From Cellulomonas sp. Leaf334 (GTDB taxonomy: Bacteria; Actinomycetota; Actinomycetes; Actinomycetales; Cellulomonadaceae): a DNA stretch of 64,000 nucleotides. Of the stretch, positions 8,769 through 17,398 are shown one piece after another. The DNA is taken from the NCBI RefSeq assembly GCF_001424195.1, contig NZ_LMOO01000007.1:248313-312312 (forward strand). Reading direction: 5' to 3'. Under the pieces are notes generated by a model. That model was not told the origin of the DNA, ran no database searches, and saw nothing but the letters and a program-made list of their open reading frames with translations. The position numbers and the translations under genes are program-made. Position 1 is the first letter of the stretch, and every line of letters begins with the position of its first letter.

Positions 8769-9590
8769 TCAGGCCCGGGCGAGCACCTCGCCGTGCAGCA
8801 CCGCGAACCAGCCGTCGGGCTGCTTGCCCCACTCGCGCCACGCGTCGGCGAGCAGCTCGAGGCCGACCTCGTCGGCGAGGCCGTGCGCGATGGCCTGCGC
8901 GGCGAAGTTGGAGGCGACCGAGCGGTCCGCCCACAGCCCGGCCCACCAGGCGCGGTCCTCGGGGGTGGCGTAGCACCACACACCGGCGCTGGGCACGATG
9001 CCGTCCGGCTCGAACCCGGCCTCGCGCACCCACGACAGCAGCTTGCGGCCCGCGTTCGCGTCGGCCTCGTTGGCCTGCGTGACCTCGTGGTAGAGCGCGA
9101 GCCACTCGTCCAGGCCGTCCGACTGCGGGTACCAGGTCATGCCCGAGTAGTCGGCGTCGCGCACCGCGACCACCCCGCCCGGCCGCGTCACGCGGCGCAT
9201 CTCGCGCAGGGCCGCGATGGGGTCCGTGAGGTGCTGGAGCACCTGGTGGGCGTGCACGACGTCGAACGAGTCGTCGGCGAACGGCAGCTCGTACGCGTCG
9301 GCCACCTGGAACGTCACGTTGTCCGCGCCCGCGTCCGCGGCAGCCTTCTGCGCGATCTCCACGACGGCGGCGGAGGTGTCGACGCCGACGACCTCGCCCG
9401 GCTCCAAGCGGGCCGCCAGGTCGATCGTGACCGAGCCCGGGCCGCAGCCCACGTCCAGCAGCCGGGTACCCGGGACGAGGGCCGGCAGCAGGTAGGCCGC
9501 CGAGTTCTCGGCGGTGCGCCAGCGGTGCGAGCGCAGCACGGACTCGTGGTGCCCGTGGGTGTACACGTCGGGGTGCGTCGGGGAGTTCAC
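8769..9590 (-). CDS. Class I SAM-dependent methyltransferase (UbiE/MenG-like)
   Basis: 273-residue methyltransferase. Motif I is LLDVGCGPGSV at about residues 44-54, followed by VVGVDTS (ribose-binding Asp), VADAYELPFADDSFDVVHAHQVLQH and MRRVTRPGGVVAVRD. The C-terminal third (WYPQSDGLDEWLALYHEV...) is typical of actinobacterial UbiE-like enzymes of unknown substrate. It starts at GTG 9588-9590, 5 nt after TACAGT, so it may also be leaderless. It has its own promoter but runs toward the FAH-family gene. Confidence 0.85.
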   Translation of the reverse strand: MNSPTHPDVYTHGHHESVLRSHRWRTAENSAAYLLPALVPGTRLLDVGCGPGSVTIDLAARLEPGEVVGVDTSAAVVEIAQKAAADAGADNVTFQVADAYELPFADDSFDVVHAHQVLQHLTDPIAALREMRRVTRPGGVVAVRDADYSGMTWYPQSDGLDEWLALYHEVTQANEADANAGRKLLSWVREAGFEPDGIVPSAGVWCYATPEDRAWWAGLWADRSVASNFAAQAIAHGLADEVGLELLADAWREWGKQPDGWFAVLHGEVLARA

Positions 9591-9679
9591 ATCGAACTGT
9601 AATCATCGATGAGGCTCCGAGTTCAATAACCGGGACGAACCGTTTCGACATGCGAGATTGCGCGCCTCGTCCGGCTCGC

Positions 9680-9685
9680 TAGCAT
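9680..9685 (+). promoter_or_regulatory. -10 hexamer TAGCAT, leaderless geometry
   Basis: TAGCAT ends 6 nt before the ATG at 9692. Confidence 0.55.
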
Positions 9686-9691
9686 CCCTCC

Positions 9692-10750
9692 ATGCGCCGC
9701 ATCGTGGGGATCGACGTCGCCCGTGGCCTCGCGGTGCTCGGGATGATGACCGCGCACGTCGGTCCCGACGACCGCGGCCCCGTCCCCCCGGGGGGCTTCT
9801 CGCAGCTGGCGGACGGCCGGCCGGCCGCGTTGTTCGTCGTCCTGGCCGGCCTGTCGCTGGCGCTGCTCTCCGGCAGCGCGAACCCCGTGACAGGTACCCG
9901 ACTCGTCCAGGCGCGCGTGCGCATCCTCGTGCGGGCGCTGCTCCTGTTCGCGCTCGGGGCGCTCCTCGTGATCCTGGCGACGCCGGTCGTGGTGATCCTG
10001 CCGACGTACGGGTTGCTCTTCGCCCTCGGCTGCGTGGCGCTGCGGTGGTCGCGGGCTGCACTCCTGACCGCCGCCGGGGTCGTCGCCGTCGTCGGCCCCC
10101 CGGTGGGCCAGGCAGTCGCCGACGCCCTCGAGGACGCCCGGCCGACCGTGCTCACCGAGATCACCGTCGGCCACTACTACCCGGCCATCGTCTGGACGGC
10201 GTACCTGCTGGTCGGGCTCGCGATCGGCCGCAGCGACCTGCGCTCCACCCGGCTGCGAGGCCTCGGCGCGCTGGCCGGCGTGGGGCTCGTGATCCTGGGG
10301 CACGGCGGCTCGTGGGTCGCGCTGCACGTGCTGGGCTGGCCCGCGGCGCTGGCGACCGCCGAGCCGCACTCGTCGACCACGTTCGAGGTCGTCGGCAACG
10401 TCGGCGTCGCGCTGCTGGTGATCTCCGGCTGCCTCGTCGTCGGCGACCGGTGGCCGCGGGTCCTCGCGCCCCTGGCGGCGGTCGGGTCGCTCGCGCTGAC
10501 CGCGTACACCGTGCACATCGTCGTCATCGCCGTCCTCGGGCACGGCGTCGTCTACCAGGCGACCGTCGAGGTGTGGCTCGCGTTCCTCCTCACGACGATC
10601 GCGCTGTGCTGGCTCTGGGTCGTGGCCGTCGGGCGCGGGCCGTTCGAGTGGGTGCTGCACCGGGTGTCGACGAAGGCCGCGGACATCGCGCCCGACGTCC
10701 TGCCGACGCCTCCGCCCGTCACCGAGACCGCCGATCAGGCGCACTCGTAG
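9692..10750 (+). CDS. DUF1624/heparan-alpha-glucosaminide acetyltransferase-like membrane protein
   Basis: 352-residue polytopic membrane protein. The N-terminal RIVGIDVARGLAVLGMMTAHVGP motif, an Asp-Arg-Gly start followed by a His in helix 1, is the hallmark of the DUF1624/DUF418 acyltransferase-like families. About ten hydrophobic segments follow, including AYTVHIVVIAVLGHG with another conserved His. It may move acyl groups across the membrane, but no substrate is known. Its 3' end overlaps the convergent anti-sigma-like gene by 16 nt. Confidence 0.75.
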   Translation: MRRIVGIDVARGLAVLGMMTAHVGPDDRGPVPPGGFSQLADGRPAALFVVLAGLSLALLSGSANPVTGTRLVQARVRILVRALLLFALGALLVILATPVVVILPTYGLLFALGCVALRWSRAALLTAAGVVAVVGPPVGQAVADALEDARPTVLTEITVGHYYPAIVWTAYLLVGLAIGRSDLRSTRLRGLGALAGVGLVILGHGGSWVALHVLGWPAALATAEPHSSTTFEVVGNVGVALLVISGCLVVGDRWPRVLAPLAAVGSLALTAYTVHIVVIAVLGHGVVYQATVEVWLAFLLTTIALCWLWVVAVGRGPFEWVLHRVSTKAADIAPDVLPTPPPVTETADQAHS

Positions 10751-12117
10751 ACGACGTGGAGGGCGTCGGACCGCATCCCGAGCAGCCACTCTCCGGCCGG
10801 CCCCTGCATCGCGAACAGCGCGTTCGCCTGCAGGAACGCGTCGTCGGACGTGTAGGGGTAGCCCGCGGCGGCACCGTGCACCGCACCGTACTCGTCGCCC
10901 TCGACCCCCTCCGGTGCGATCGTCGAGGACGCCTCCTCCTGCCAGGCCCGCACCGCCCGGGAGAGCGGGTTGCCTCCCGCGACCGGCACGTAGACCCGGT
11001 GACCGCCGGGGGTCGTCCCGGCCGGCCGCCAGTCGCCGGGCACGTGCGAGGCCGCCTCCGAGAACGACGTCCACGCGCAGGCGTACCCGCCGGGTGCCAC
11101 GGTGCGCACCACCCGGTCGTCGTCGGCATCGGCCGACGCCGACCGCTCGACGCCGTCGTCCCATGAGATCGCCGCGAACTCGCCACCCGGCACGTCCTGG
11201 GGGTCGAGCCGCACGAACGTGCCGAACGGCGTGGCGACCCCGTAGGTGAGGTTCGTCAGGCCCGAGACCTCCGACGTCGTCACCCGCGCGACGACGGCGA
11301 CCGGGCCGAGCTGCCGCAGCACCCGCTGCTCGTACTCCGCGTCGACGATCGGGACCGCGTCGCCGTACAGCGCGAACCCGGACTCGGGCGATCGCGCGGT
11401 ACCGGTGGTGGTCACCGTGAAGCCGTCGCCCAGGTCGACCGCCGCGGGCAGGGTGAGCGTGTCGTAGAACGTGTCCACGTCCCGCACCACGCCCGGGGGC
11501 GGCACGTAGTTCGGCTCGTCGGCGCACGCGTCGACGGTCCGCGCGCTCGGGCACGCGATCAGGCGCGCACCCTGCGGGCCCACCTCGAACAGGCCGTCGA
11601 CGTGCCAGGAGCCCCCGAACTCCCAGGCGGTGAGGTAGATCGACGCCTCACCGTGCGTGCCGACGAGGTACGCAGGAGCGGGTTCGCCGTCGATCCGGCG
11701 GAGCTCGGGGACGTCCGGGACCAGGGTCGGCGTCTGCCACACCTCGCCCGTGCGGGGCGCGGCGAGCCGCGCGAGCACGGCGGCGTCGTCGATCGACTCC
11801 TCCCGCACCACCGGTCCCGTCGGCGCCGCGTCCTGTGTCGGCGTCGTCGTCGGTGTGGTCGTCGGGCTCGTCGTGACGGTCGGCGTCACGACGGGTTCCA
11901 CGGGCTCCGGGGCTCGCTCGCCCAGCCCGAACCACAGGCCGACGCCGAGCACCCCCACCGCCCCGACCCCGGCGAAGGACTCGGCCGTCCGCCGCACGAT
12001 CCGGCGACGACGGGCCGCGGCCCGGACCAGACCCAGCCGGCCCCCGTCGAGTGACGGCACGGACCCCTCGATGTCGTTCGACGCCCGGGCGAGCAGGGCG
12101 TGCAGCTCATCGCTCAT
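10735..12117 (-). CDS. Membrane-anchored protein encoded with an ECF sigma factor (candidate anti-sigma factor)
   Basis: 460 residues. A cytoplasmic N-terminus (MSDELHALLARASNDIEG) of about 55 residues precedes one transmembrane helix (SFAGVGAVGVLGVGLWFGL). A Thr/Pro-rich linker (TPTVTTSPTTTPTTTPT) follows, then a large extracytoplasmic domain with no motif I recognise. There is no zinc-binding HxxxCxxC motif in the N-terminus. The ATG at 12115-12117 lies inside the end of the sigma factor gene (11-nt overlap), so the two are co-translated. By position and topology it is a candidate anti-sigma factor or membrane sensor. Confidence 0.6.
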   Translation of the reverse strand: MSDELHALLARASNDIEGSVPSLDGGRLGLVRAAARRRRIVRRTAESFAGVGAVGVLGVGLWFGLGERAPEPVEPVVTPTVTTSPTTTPTTTPTQDAAPTGPVVREESIDDAAVLARLAAPRTGEVWQTPTLVPDVPELRRIDGEPAPAYLVGTHGEASIYLTAWEFGGSWHVDGLFEVGPQGARLIACPSARTVDACADEPNYVPPPGVVRDVDTFYDTLTLPAAVDLGDGFTVTTTGTARSPESGFALYGDAVPIVDAEYEQRVLRQLGPVAVVARVTTSEVSGLTNLTYGVATPFGTFVRLDPQDVPGGEFAAISWDDGVERSASADADDDRVVRTVAPGGYACAWTSFSEAASHVPGDWRPAGTTPGGHRVYVPVAGGNPLSRAVRAWQEEASSTIAPEGVEGDEYGAVHGAAAGYPYTSDDAFLQANALFAMQGPAGEWLLGMRSDALHVVYECA

Positions 12118-12670
12118 GGCGCACCTCCGTCGTGTCCAGGGTCCGCACAGCGATCCGTTCACCGGCGTCCGCCGTGCTGCCGAGCTGCGCGTTCAGGCGC
12201 GTGAGCCCGTCGGACGTGTACCGCTTGACCGCACCCTCGGACAGACCGAGGACGGAGGCGGTCTCGGCGACGGACAGGTCCTCCATCTGCCGCAGCACCA
12301 CGCACGCGCGCTCCCGCGGGCTGAGCGCCGCGAGCGCCCGGACCACGTCCGCGCCGGGAAGCCGGTCGGTGTCGACCACGGTGTTCGGCGTCTGCGCGGC
12401 TGCCCGTGCCAGGAGGCGCGCCTCGCGGGTCCTGCGCCGCCCGGCGTCGATCGCGCGGGATGCGATCGCCCGCCGCACGTACGCCTCGGCCTGCTCGACC
12501 GACCCGAACCGCGCCCGCCCGGAGAACGCCGCGATCAGCGACTCCTGCACGAGGTCCTGGGCGTCGGACGGCGACGCCGAGACCAGCGTCGCGTGCGCCA
12601 CGAGGCGTTGGTAGCGCTCACGCGCGACCTGCTCCAGCAGGTCCTCCCACCGTCTGCTCACCCCATGCAC
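12107..12670 (-). CDS. ECF-type RNA polymerase sigma factor
   Basis: 187-residue group IV sigma factor. Region 2 is visible as SDAQDLVQESLIAAF and AYVRRAIASRAIDAGRRRTREAR. Region 4 is visible as LSPRERACVVLRQMEDLSVAETASVLGLSEGAVKRYTS, a helix-turn-helix binding the -35 element. It resembles the SigE-type ECFs common in actinobacteria. It overlaps the membrane protein gene downstream, the usual arrangement for a sigma/anti-sigma pair. Confidence 0.88.
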   Translation of the reverse strand: MHGVSRRWEDLLEQVARERYQRLVAHATLVSASPSDAQDLVQESLIAAFSGRARFGSVEQAEAYVRRAIASRAIDAGRRRTREARLLARAAAQTPNTVVDTDRLPGADVVRALAALSPRERACVVLRQMEDLSVAETASVLGLSEGAVKRYTSDGLTRLNAQLGSTADAGERIAVRTLDTTEVRHER

Positions 12671-12728
12671 CCCTTCGACGACGACGTCCTGAACCCATAA
12701 CGCCTGTCGCCCGTCACGGCGTTGGGGT

Positions 12729-13115
12729 CTACGCGAGGAGGGCGGCCACCGCGAGCACGACGGCGAGCAGCGGGAAGGCGCCCTGCGTGACGGCAGCGCG
12801 GGCCATGGCGCGGTTCGTCGCGACGAGGACGAGGGCGGCAGCGAGCATCGACCCGCACCCGAACAGCACCAGGGCGAGACCGACCGTCTCCTGGCCCGCG
12901 AGCGCGAGGACGACGCCGACCAGCGCGCCGACGGCGAGGAACAGGTTGTAGAAGCCCTGGTTGTAGGCCCATGGCTTGACCGCGGGCACGTCCTCGGTGC
13001 GTGTGCGGAACCGCGCGTGGACCTCGGGGCGCTCGAACATCACCGACTCGTACACGAAGAAGAGGATGTGCAGCAGGGCGGCGAGGACGGCGAAGACCGA
13101 CGCGATGATGACCAC
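12729..13115 (-). CDS. DUF1304-family small membrane protein
   Basis: 128-residue protein with four predicted helices and the DUF1304 signature ALLHILFFVYESVMF...FRTRTEDVPAVKPWAYNQGFYNLFLAVG. Function is unknown. The GTG at 13113-13115 is chosen because CACACT lies 6 nt upstream and the protein begins with the first hydrophobic helix. Longer in-frame starts inside the neighbouring gene are unlikely. Confidence 0.8.
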   Translation of the reverse strand: MVIIASVFAVLAALLHILFFVYESVMFERPEVHARFRTRTEDVPAVKPWAYNQGFYNLFLAVGALVGVVLALAGQETVGLALVLFGCGSMLAAALVLVATNRAMARAAVTQGAFPLLAVVLAVAALLA

Positions 13116-13138
13116 AGGGGCAGTGTGGCAGCCTCGCC

Positions 13139-13144
13139 TACCCT
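13139..13144 (+). promoter_or_regulatory. -10 hexamer TACCCT, leaderless geometry
   Basis: TACCCT ends 7 nt before GTG 13152. This favours that codon over GTG 13146. Confidence 0.5.
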
Positions 13145-13151
13145 GGTGGGT

Positions 13152-14018
13152 GTGCCAGTGACCGCTCCTCCCGTGCTCGACGCCGCGACGTGGCAGTCGC
13201 TCGCCGACGCGCACGCACAGCGGGCGGACGCCTTCACGGCCGGCCGACGGGAACGCCGGTCGCGTCAGCAGAAGCACGCGATCGAGGACTTCCTGTTCGA
13301 GTACTACCCGGTGACGCCCGCGGCGTTGCGTCGCTGGCACCCGGGTGTCGGGGTCGCACTGGCCACCCCTGCCCCGCACGCGGACTGGCGCTGGTACCGG
13401 ACCACCGACGGCACGGCGACCCTCGACGTCGACGCGTTCGTCACCGACCGCGGCGACGCCGTGCGGTTCATCCACGGCCTCCTGACCGCGACCCTCGGCC
13501 GTCCCGCGCTGACCGGCTGCTTCGGCCTGCACGAGTGGGCGATGGTGTACCGGGAGACCGACGAGCACCGGCACCCGCTCCCCCTGCGGCTCGGCGCAGC
13601 CGGCACCGACGCCGTCGTCGAGACGCACAAGATCCGCTGCACCCACTTCGACGCCTACCGGTTCTTCACGCCCGACGCCGTGGAGCTCAACACGCTGCGA
13701 CCGACGCGCGGCTCGATGACCGCGATGGAGCAGCCCGGCTGTCTGCACGCCGGGATGGACGTCTACAAGTGGGCCACCAAGCTGGGGCCTGCCGTCTCCG
13801 GCAACCTCCTGCTCGACTGCTTCGAGCTCGCGCGCGACATCCGGACGCTCGACATGCGGGCCTCCCCGTACGACGTGACGACGTACGGGCTCGACCCGGT
13901 GACCATCGAGACGCCCGAGGGCAAGGCCGAGTACGTCGCGCGGCAGCGCGACTTCGCGGAGCGTGGCAACGCCTTGCGAGCACGGCTGGTCGCGGCGTGC
14001 GAGGCCGTGCTCGCCTGA
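13152..14018 (+). CDS. Conserved actinobacterial protein, usually labelled 3-methyladenine DNA glycosylase
   Basis: 288 residues. The N-terminal AIEDFLFEYYPVTPAALRRWHPG and central [20 protein letters not shown] blocks belong to a conserved actinobacterial family often called 3-methyladenine DNA glycosylase. I see no helix-hairpin-helix or AlkA/Tag/AAG motif that would justify that name, so the function should be treated as unknown. The conserved His, Cys and Asp in the central block suggest an enzyme. Part of this central block (13608-13687) is duplicated 1,600 bp downstream at 15208-15287. Confidence 0.75.
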   Translation: MPVTAPPVLDAATWQSLADAHAQRADAFTAGRRERRSRQQKHAIEDFLFEYYPVTPAALRRWHPGVGVALATPAPHADWRWYRTTDGTATLDVDAFVTDRGDAVRFIHGLLTATLGRPALTGCFGLHEWAMVYRETDEHRHPLPLRLGAAGTDAVVETHKIRCTHFDAYRFFTPDAVELNTLRPTRGSMTAMEQPGCLHAGMDVYKWATKLGPAVSGNLLLDCFELARDIRTLDMRASPYDVTTYGLDPVTIETPEGKAEYVARQRDFAERGNALRARLVAACEAVLA

Positions 14019-14027
14019 TCGGGGGCC

Positions 14028-15032
14028 TCAGCCGACCGTCAGGGTCCACTCGCCCTCGGCCTGGACAGAGATCACGGACGGGCCCGCACTCAGTGGGACA
14101 GTCCCCGAGTACGGACCGATCTCGTTGACCAGCAGGCCGCCCTCCAGCAGCCCTCGGGTCTCCCACACGACGAAGTTCCAGTCGCCCGGGTACGCCGTCG
14201 TGAGGGCACCGGCGGGACCGTCGTAGAGCCCGACTGTGTCCCCCGACCCGGCCGAGGCCAACGGTGCAGCGCTCGACACCGGCGCGACCGACACCGACCA
14301 GTTCCCGTCAGCCTTGATCTCCAGGGTCGTGGGCAGGGACGACGTGTCGCCGAACAGCGTCGCACCGGTGTATGCCCCGATCGCGTTGACGATGAGCTCG
14401 GTCGGGGTACCGCCCGTGTCCAGCACCGAGATCACGAAGTTGGCGTCGCCGTCGTGCGTGGCGCTGACGATCCCGGCGACGGCGCCCGCCGGCAGGGTCA
14501 CCAGACCGTCGCCGGTCCCGGCCTGGCTGGCGGGCGCGAAGGTGCCGAACGTCTGGTCCGCCCACGCCTGGACCGTCACCGGCTCCTCGACCTCGGGCGA
14601 CGGAGGGGCCGCGGCCTCCTCGGACTCCACGACCGCGGGCTCCTCGACGACCGGCCCGTTCTGCACCTCGTCGAGCACCAGGTTCGCCGTCCTGATGCCG
14701 TTGAGCACGACACTGAGGGCCGAGATCGCGATCAGGACCACCGTGATGACCCGAGCCACGTTCTTGTACTGGTCGTAGCCGTTGAGCTGCCGGTCGAGGT
14801 TGTCCCGCTGCGCGCCGACGACCACGAGGATCACGTCGACGAGGACCCAGATGCCGCAGCCTCCGAGCGTGACGAGCTTGAGCACGCCGGTGCCGACCTT
14901 GCCCAGGTAGAACCTGTCGACGCCGAACGTCCCGAGGAAGAAGGCGAACAGCCAGGTGGCCAGGAAGGACTTGGTCGAGACCTCCGCGTCGGGCGTGCGG
15001 TAGCTCGGCGGCGAACCAGGCAGGGCTGTCAT
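14028..15032 (-). CDS. TM2-domain membrane protein with two extracellular beta repeats
   Basis: 334 residues. The N-terminus is a TM2 domain ([25 protein letters not shown] followed by [15 protein letters not shown]). A third helix follows ([18 protein letters not shown]), then a Glu/Pro-rich linker. The C-terminal half holds two similar units of about 75 residues, each starting GDG/GDT and ending in [12 protein letters not shown] or [12 protein letters not shown], which look like small beta domains outside the membrane. Function is unknown. The ATG at 15030-15032 has GGGAGA upstream; the longer open frame upstream is not credible. Confidence 0.75.
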   Translation of the reverse strand: MTALPGSPPSYRTPDAEVSTKSFLATWLFAFFLGTFGVDRFYLGKVGTGVLKLVTLGGCGIWVLVDVILVVVGAQRDNLDRQLNGYDQYKNVARVITVVLIAISALSVVLNGIRTANLVLDEVQNGPVVEEPAVVESEEAAAPPSPEVEEPVTVQAWADQTFGTFAPASQAGTGDGLVTLPAGAVAGIVSATHDGDANFVISVLDTGGTPTELIVNAIGAYTGATLFGDTSSLPTTLEIKADGNWSVSVAPVSSAAPLASAGSGDTVGLYDGPAGALTTAYPGDWNFVVWETRGLLEGGLLVNEIGPYSGTVPLSAGPSVISVQAEGEWTLTVG

Positions 15033-15207
15033 CGTGTTCTCCCGGGAGATCCTGAGCCGTCTCGGCGGACGTAGACGGGAGACCGCGGCGCTGTCAGTCC
15101 TCCGACGGCGGTCACCGTAGCGGTCGCCGGCAGGCGGTCGTGCGGATCGCACCGGGGATGGGACGGTCCGTCGCCTCACCGAGCGGTAGACACGGTGTGC
15201 CCGGAGA
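15033..15207. other. Intergenic stretch, no gene seen
   Basis: Between the TM2 gene and the duplicated fragment I see only the ribosome site and probable promoter region of the TM2 gene. No convincing ORF or repeat is present. Confidence 0.5.
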
Positions 15208-15287
15208 GACGCCGTCGTCGAGACGCACAAGATCCGCAGCACCCACGTCGACGCCTACCCGTTCTTCACGCCCGATGTCGTGGAGCT
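15208..15287 (+). pseudogene. Fragment of the 13152-14018 gene (decayed internal duplicate)
   Basis: 80 bp aligning with 13608-13687 with five mismatches and no gaps. It still encodes the family core in frame ([20 protein letters not shown]...) but has neither start nor rest of gene. Same orientation as the source, exactly 1,600 bp downstream. It is a partial duplicate or a remnant of a paralogue. Confidence 0.8.
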
Positions 15288-15357
15288 TTCGGGGCCGATC
15301 GAGTGACATCGTCCGTACACTGCTCCACTCGCTGCGCAGCATCGCCATGATCGGTGC

Positions 15358-15936
15358 GTGCTGACCCGGCCTCGTGCGCTCACCTCGATCGTCGCCGTGC
15401 TCGCCCTGGCCGGAGGTGGCGTCGCCGCCTGGCAGCTGCACGCACCGCAGATCGAGCCGTTGGCCCCGCTCGCGGTCGAGACGCTGGCACCGGCGACGGG
15501 GATCGAGCTGCCGCACCGAGTCGTCGGCGGGGGAGGCACCGGTGGTCCGGCCTTCTCGTTCGACTCGCCGACGGAGGCCATGAGCGGGGGCAGCCAGCTC
15601 ACGATCCCGCTCGCCGGGCTCCCCGCCAACAAGGTGGTCGTCCTCTGGGGGGAGCACGCCAGCACCTACGACGGCGGGCTCGCAGGGTTCATCGACTCGT
15701 TGCGTCGCGACCCCGAGGACTCGCACATGGAGCGGTTCGTGATCGAGCACAGCGCGCTCGGCATCGCGTACCGCCTCGACCTGACGGTGCCCACGGTGCC
15801 CGTCGGCTCACCGATGACGCGGTGGTACGTCGAGCACGACGGCATGATCTACACGTTCCAGTGGGTGCGCCCCGCCGGCGACGAGACGTCGCGCGACACG
15901 GTCGAGAGCATGATCGCCTCGTGGCGCTGGAGCTGA
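15358..15936 (+). CDS. Secreted or membrane-anchored protein of unknown function
   Basis: 192 residues. The N-terminus MLTRPRALTSIVAVLALAGG is a signal peptide or anchor: basic residues, then a hydrophobic helix, with no lipobox Cys. The exported part has a Gly-rich loop (HRVVGGGGTGG) and ends in WYVEHDGMIYTFQWVRPAGDETS, with a Trp-rich C-terminus like PsbP/DUF-type beta folds. I do not recognise the family. The start is GTG at 15358, 6 nt after CATGAT. It is convergent with the AMIN-like lipoprotein gene. Confidence 0.65.
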   Translation: MLTRPRALTSIVAVLALAGGGVAAWQLHAPQIEPLAPLAVETLAPATGIELPHRVVGGGGTGGPAFSFDSPTEAMSGGSQLTIPLAGLPANKVVVLWGEHASTYDGGLAGFIDSLRRDPEDSHMERFVIEHSALGIAYRLDLTVPTVPVGSPMTRWYVEHDGMIYTFQWVRPAGDETSRDTVESMIASWRWS

Positions 15937-15960
15937 CTCACGACCGGTCGCTGACAGGGC

Positions 15961-16593
15961 TCAGCCGTCGGTCCGGAGGTCCACCACGACCCGGGTCGGG
16001 TCCGTCAGCCCGAAGACGCGGAACGGGTGGGCCGCGGTCGTGGCGCCGAGGAACGCGAGGTGCTGCCCCTCGAACTGGCCGCGCACGTTGACCTCGCGCA
16101 GGACTGCGTACTCGGGCGTGAGGATCGGGTTCGGCCCGGCCCACTCCTCGATCCCCGTCATGTACGGCAGCTGCACCCCGAGCACGACCACCTGGAGGGT
16201 GCCGTCGCCTGCGATGTCCAGGCTGGTGTCGGCGGGGTCGTCGGTGGCGCCGTCGACGTAGCGCACCATCCATCCCGGGGTGCCGGTCCCGTCGAAGCGG
16301 AAGACCACCCGGTCGTAGCCCGGGTGCTGCCCGGTCGTCACGTCCGTGAGGGTCAGCGCCGCATCCGCGGACGCCGCCTGCTCGTCCGGTGCGACGTCGG
16401 CCGGGAAGGGGACCGGCTCGTCCGTCGTCGTGTCCTGCGTGGGGCTCGGCGTCACCGTCACCGAGGCGGTCGGCCCGGGCGAGCTCGTGGGCGGGGTGGT
16501 CGTCGACGGCGTCGCCGGAGGTGCCTGGTCCGCGCACGACGCGAGCAGCAGCGCGGCGCCGACGGCGACCAGCGCCGGGAGGGATCGGATCAT
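15961..16593 (-). CDS. AMIN-like domain lipoprotein
   Basis: 210-residue lipoprotein. The lipobox LLLASC places the lipidated Cys at residue 20, followed by a Thr/Pro/Ser-rich spacer (ATPSTTTPPTSSPGPT). The folded part contains GYDRVVFRFDGTGTPGWMVRYVD and ends FRVFGLTDPTRVVVDLRTDG, typical of the AMIN-like domain found in actinobacterial cell-envelope lipoproteins, possibly peptidoglycan- or polymer-binding. The ATG at 16591-16593 has GAGGAG just upstream. Confidence 0.8.
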   Translation of the reverse strand: MIRSLPALVAVGAALLLASCADQAPPATPSTTTPPTSSPGPTASVTVTPSPTQDTTTDEPVPFPADVAPDEQAASADAALTLTDVTTGQHPGYDRVVFRFDGTGTPGWMVRYVDGATDDPADTSLDIAGDGTLQVVVLGVQLPYMTGIEEWAGPNPILTPEYAVLREVNVRGQFEGQHLAFLGATTAAHPFRVFGLTDPTRVVVDLRTDG

Positions 16594-16663
16594 GGGTTCT
16601 CCTCGTGTGGCCTCCCTGAACCGTAGGGCTCCGGGGCCGTCCGGTCCGGGCAGGACGCGTGGT

Positions 16664-17398
16664 TCAGGTCGCGCCGTACCGCCGCACGAACGCCTCCAGG
16701 ATGCGCGACGGCGCCCAGACGTCGGCGCCGCGCACGCCGGCGACGACCTCGTCGTGCTCCTTCGGCTGGAAGTAGCCGTAGTCCCGGTAGACGCCGATGC
16801 GCGTGATGATGCCGGGCAGGTCGAGCTCGGGGTGGAACTGCGTGGCGTAGAGGTTCTCGCGCACCCGGAACATCTGCACGGGACACGTCGCGGACGACGC
16901 GAGCAGGACCGCGTCGGGCGGGAGCACGCTGCACGCCTCCTTGTGCCCGACGAACGCGTCGAACGAGTCCGGCAGCGACGCGAGCAACGGGTCCTGCCGG
17001 CCGGCGTCCGTGAGGGTGATGGTGACGGCGCTGATCGGCTCGGGGTACGTCCGGTCGATGACGCCGCCCTGGTGCACGCCCAGCGTGCCGACGCCGTAGC
17101 AGGCGCCGAGGAAGGGCCAGTCCCGGTCGACGATCTCGTCGAGGAGCGTCGACATCTCGGCCTCGACGCGGCGCTGGGCCGGCGACTTCTTCTCCTCGGG
17201 GGTGCTCGCGTCGTACGGGCTCCCACCGACCATCACCCCGTCGTAGTCGTCGAGCGCGACGGGCAGGAACGACGCCTGCTCCATGCGGACCCGCTCCAGC
17301 TCGTGAGCACGCAGACCGCCGAACCTCAGGAACGCCGCGTACTCCCCGTCGGCCGCGATGTCCTCCGCGCGTGAGCTGAGCAGGAGGAAGCGGGTCAT
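16664..17398 (-). CDS. Class I glutamine amidotransferase-like protein
   Basis: 244 residues with a GATase1 fold. The nucleophile is Cys100 in WPFLGACYGVG, and His189 with Glu191 in TQFHPE completes the triad. It resembles free-standing GuaA-like amidotransferases used to supply ammonia or to cleave gamma-glutamyl compounds. The partner or substrate is unknown. Its ATG overlaps the MpaB-family stop by 4 nt (ATGA), so it is the last gene of an rnhA - MpaB-like - GATase transcript. Confidence 0.82.
   Translation of the reverse strand: MTRFLLLSSRAEDIAADGEYAAFLRFGGLRAHELERVRMEQASFLPVALDDYDGVMVGGSPYDASTPEEKKSPAQRRVEAEMSTLLDEIVDRDWPFLGACYGVGTLGVHQGGVIDRTYPEPISAVTITLTDAGRQDPLLASLPDSFDAFVGHKEACSVLPPDAVLLASSATCPVQMFRVRENLYATQFHPELDLPGIITRIGVYRDYGYFQPKEHDEVVAGVRGADVWAPSRILEAFVRRYGAT

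Noticed and set aside
13152..14018. Calling this gene a 3-methyladenine DNA glycosylase.
   Set aside because: The label is common for the family, but I see no Tag, AlkA or AAG motif, so I describe it as a conserved protein of unknown function.
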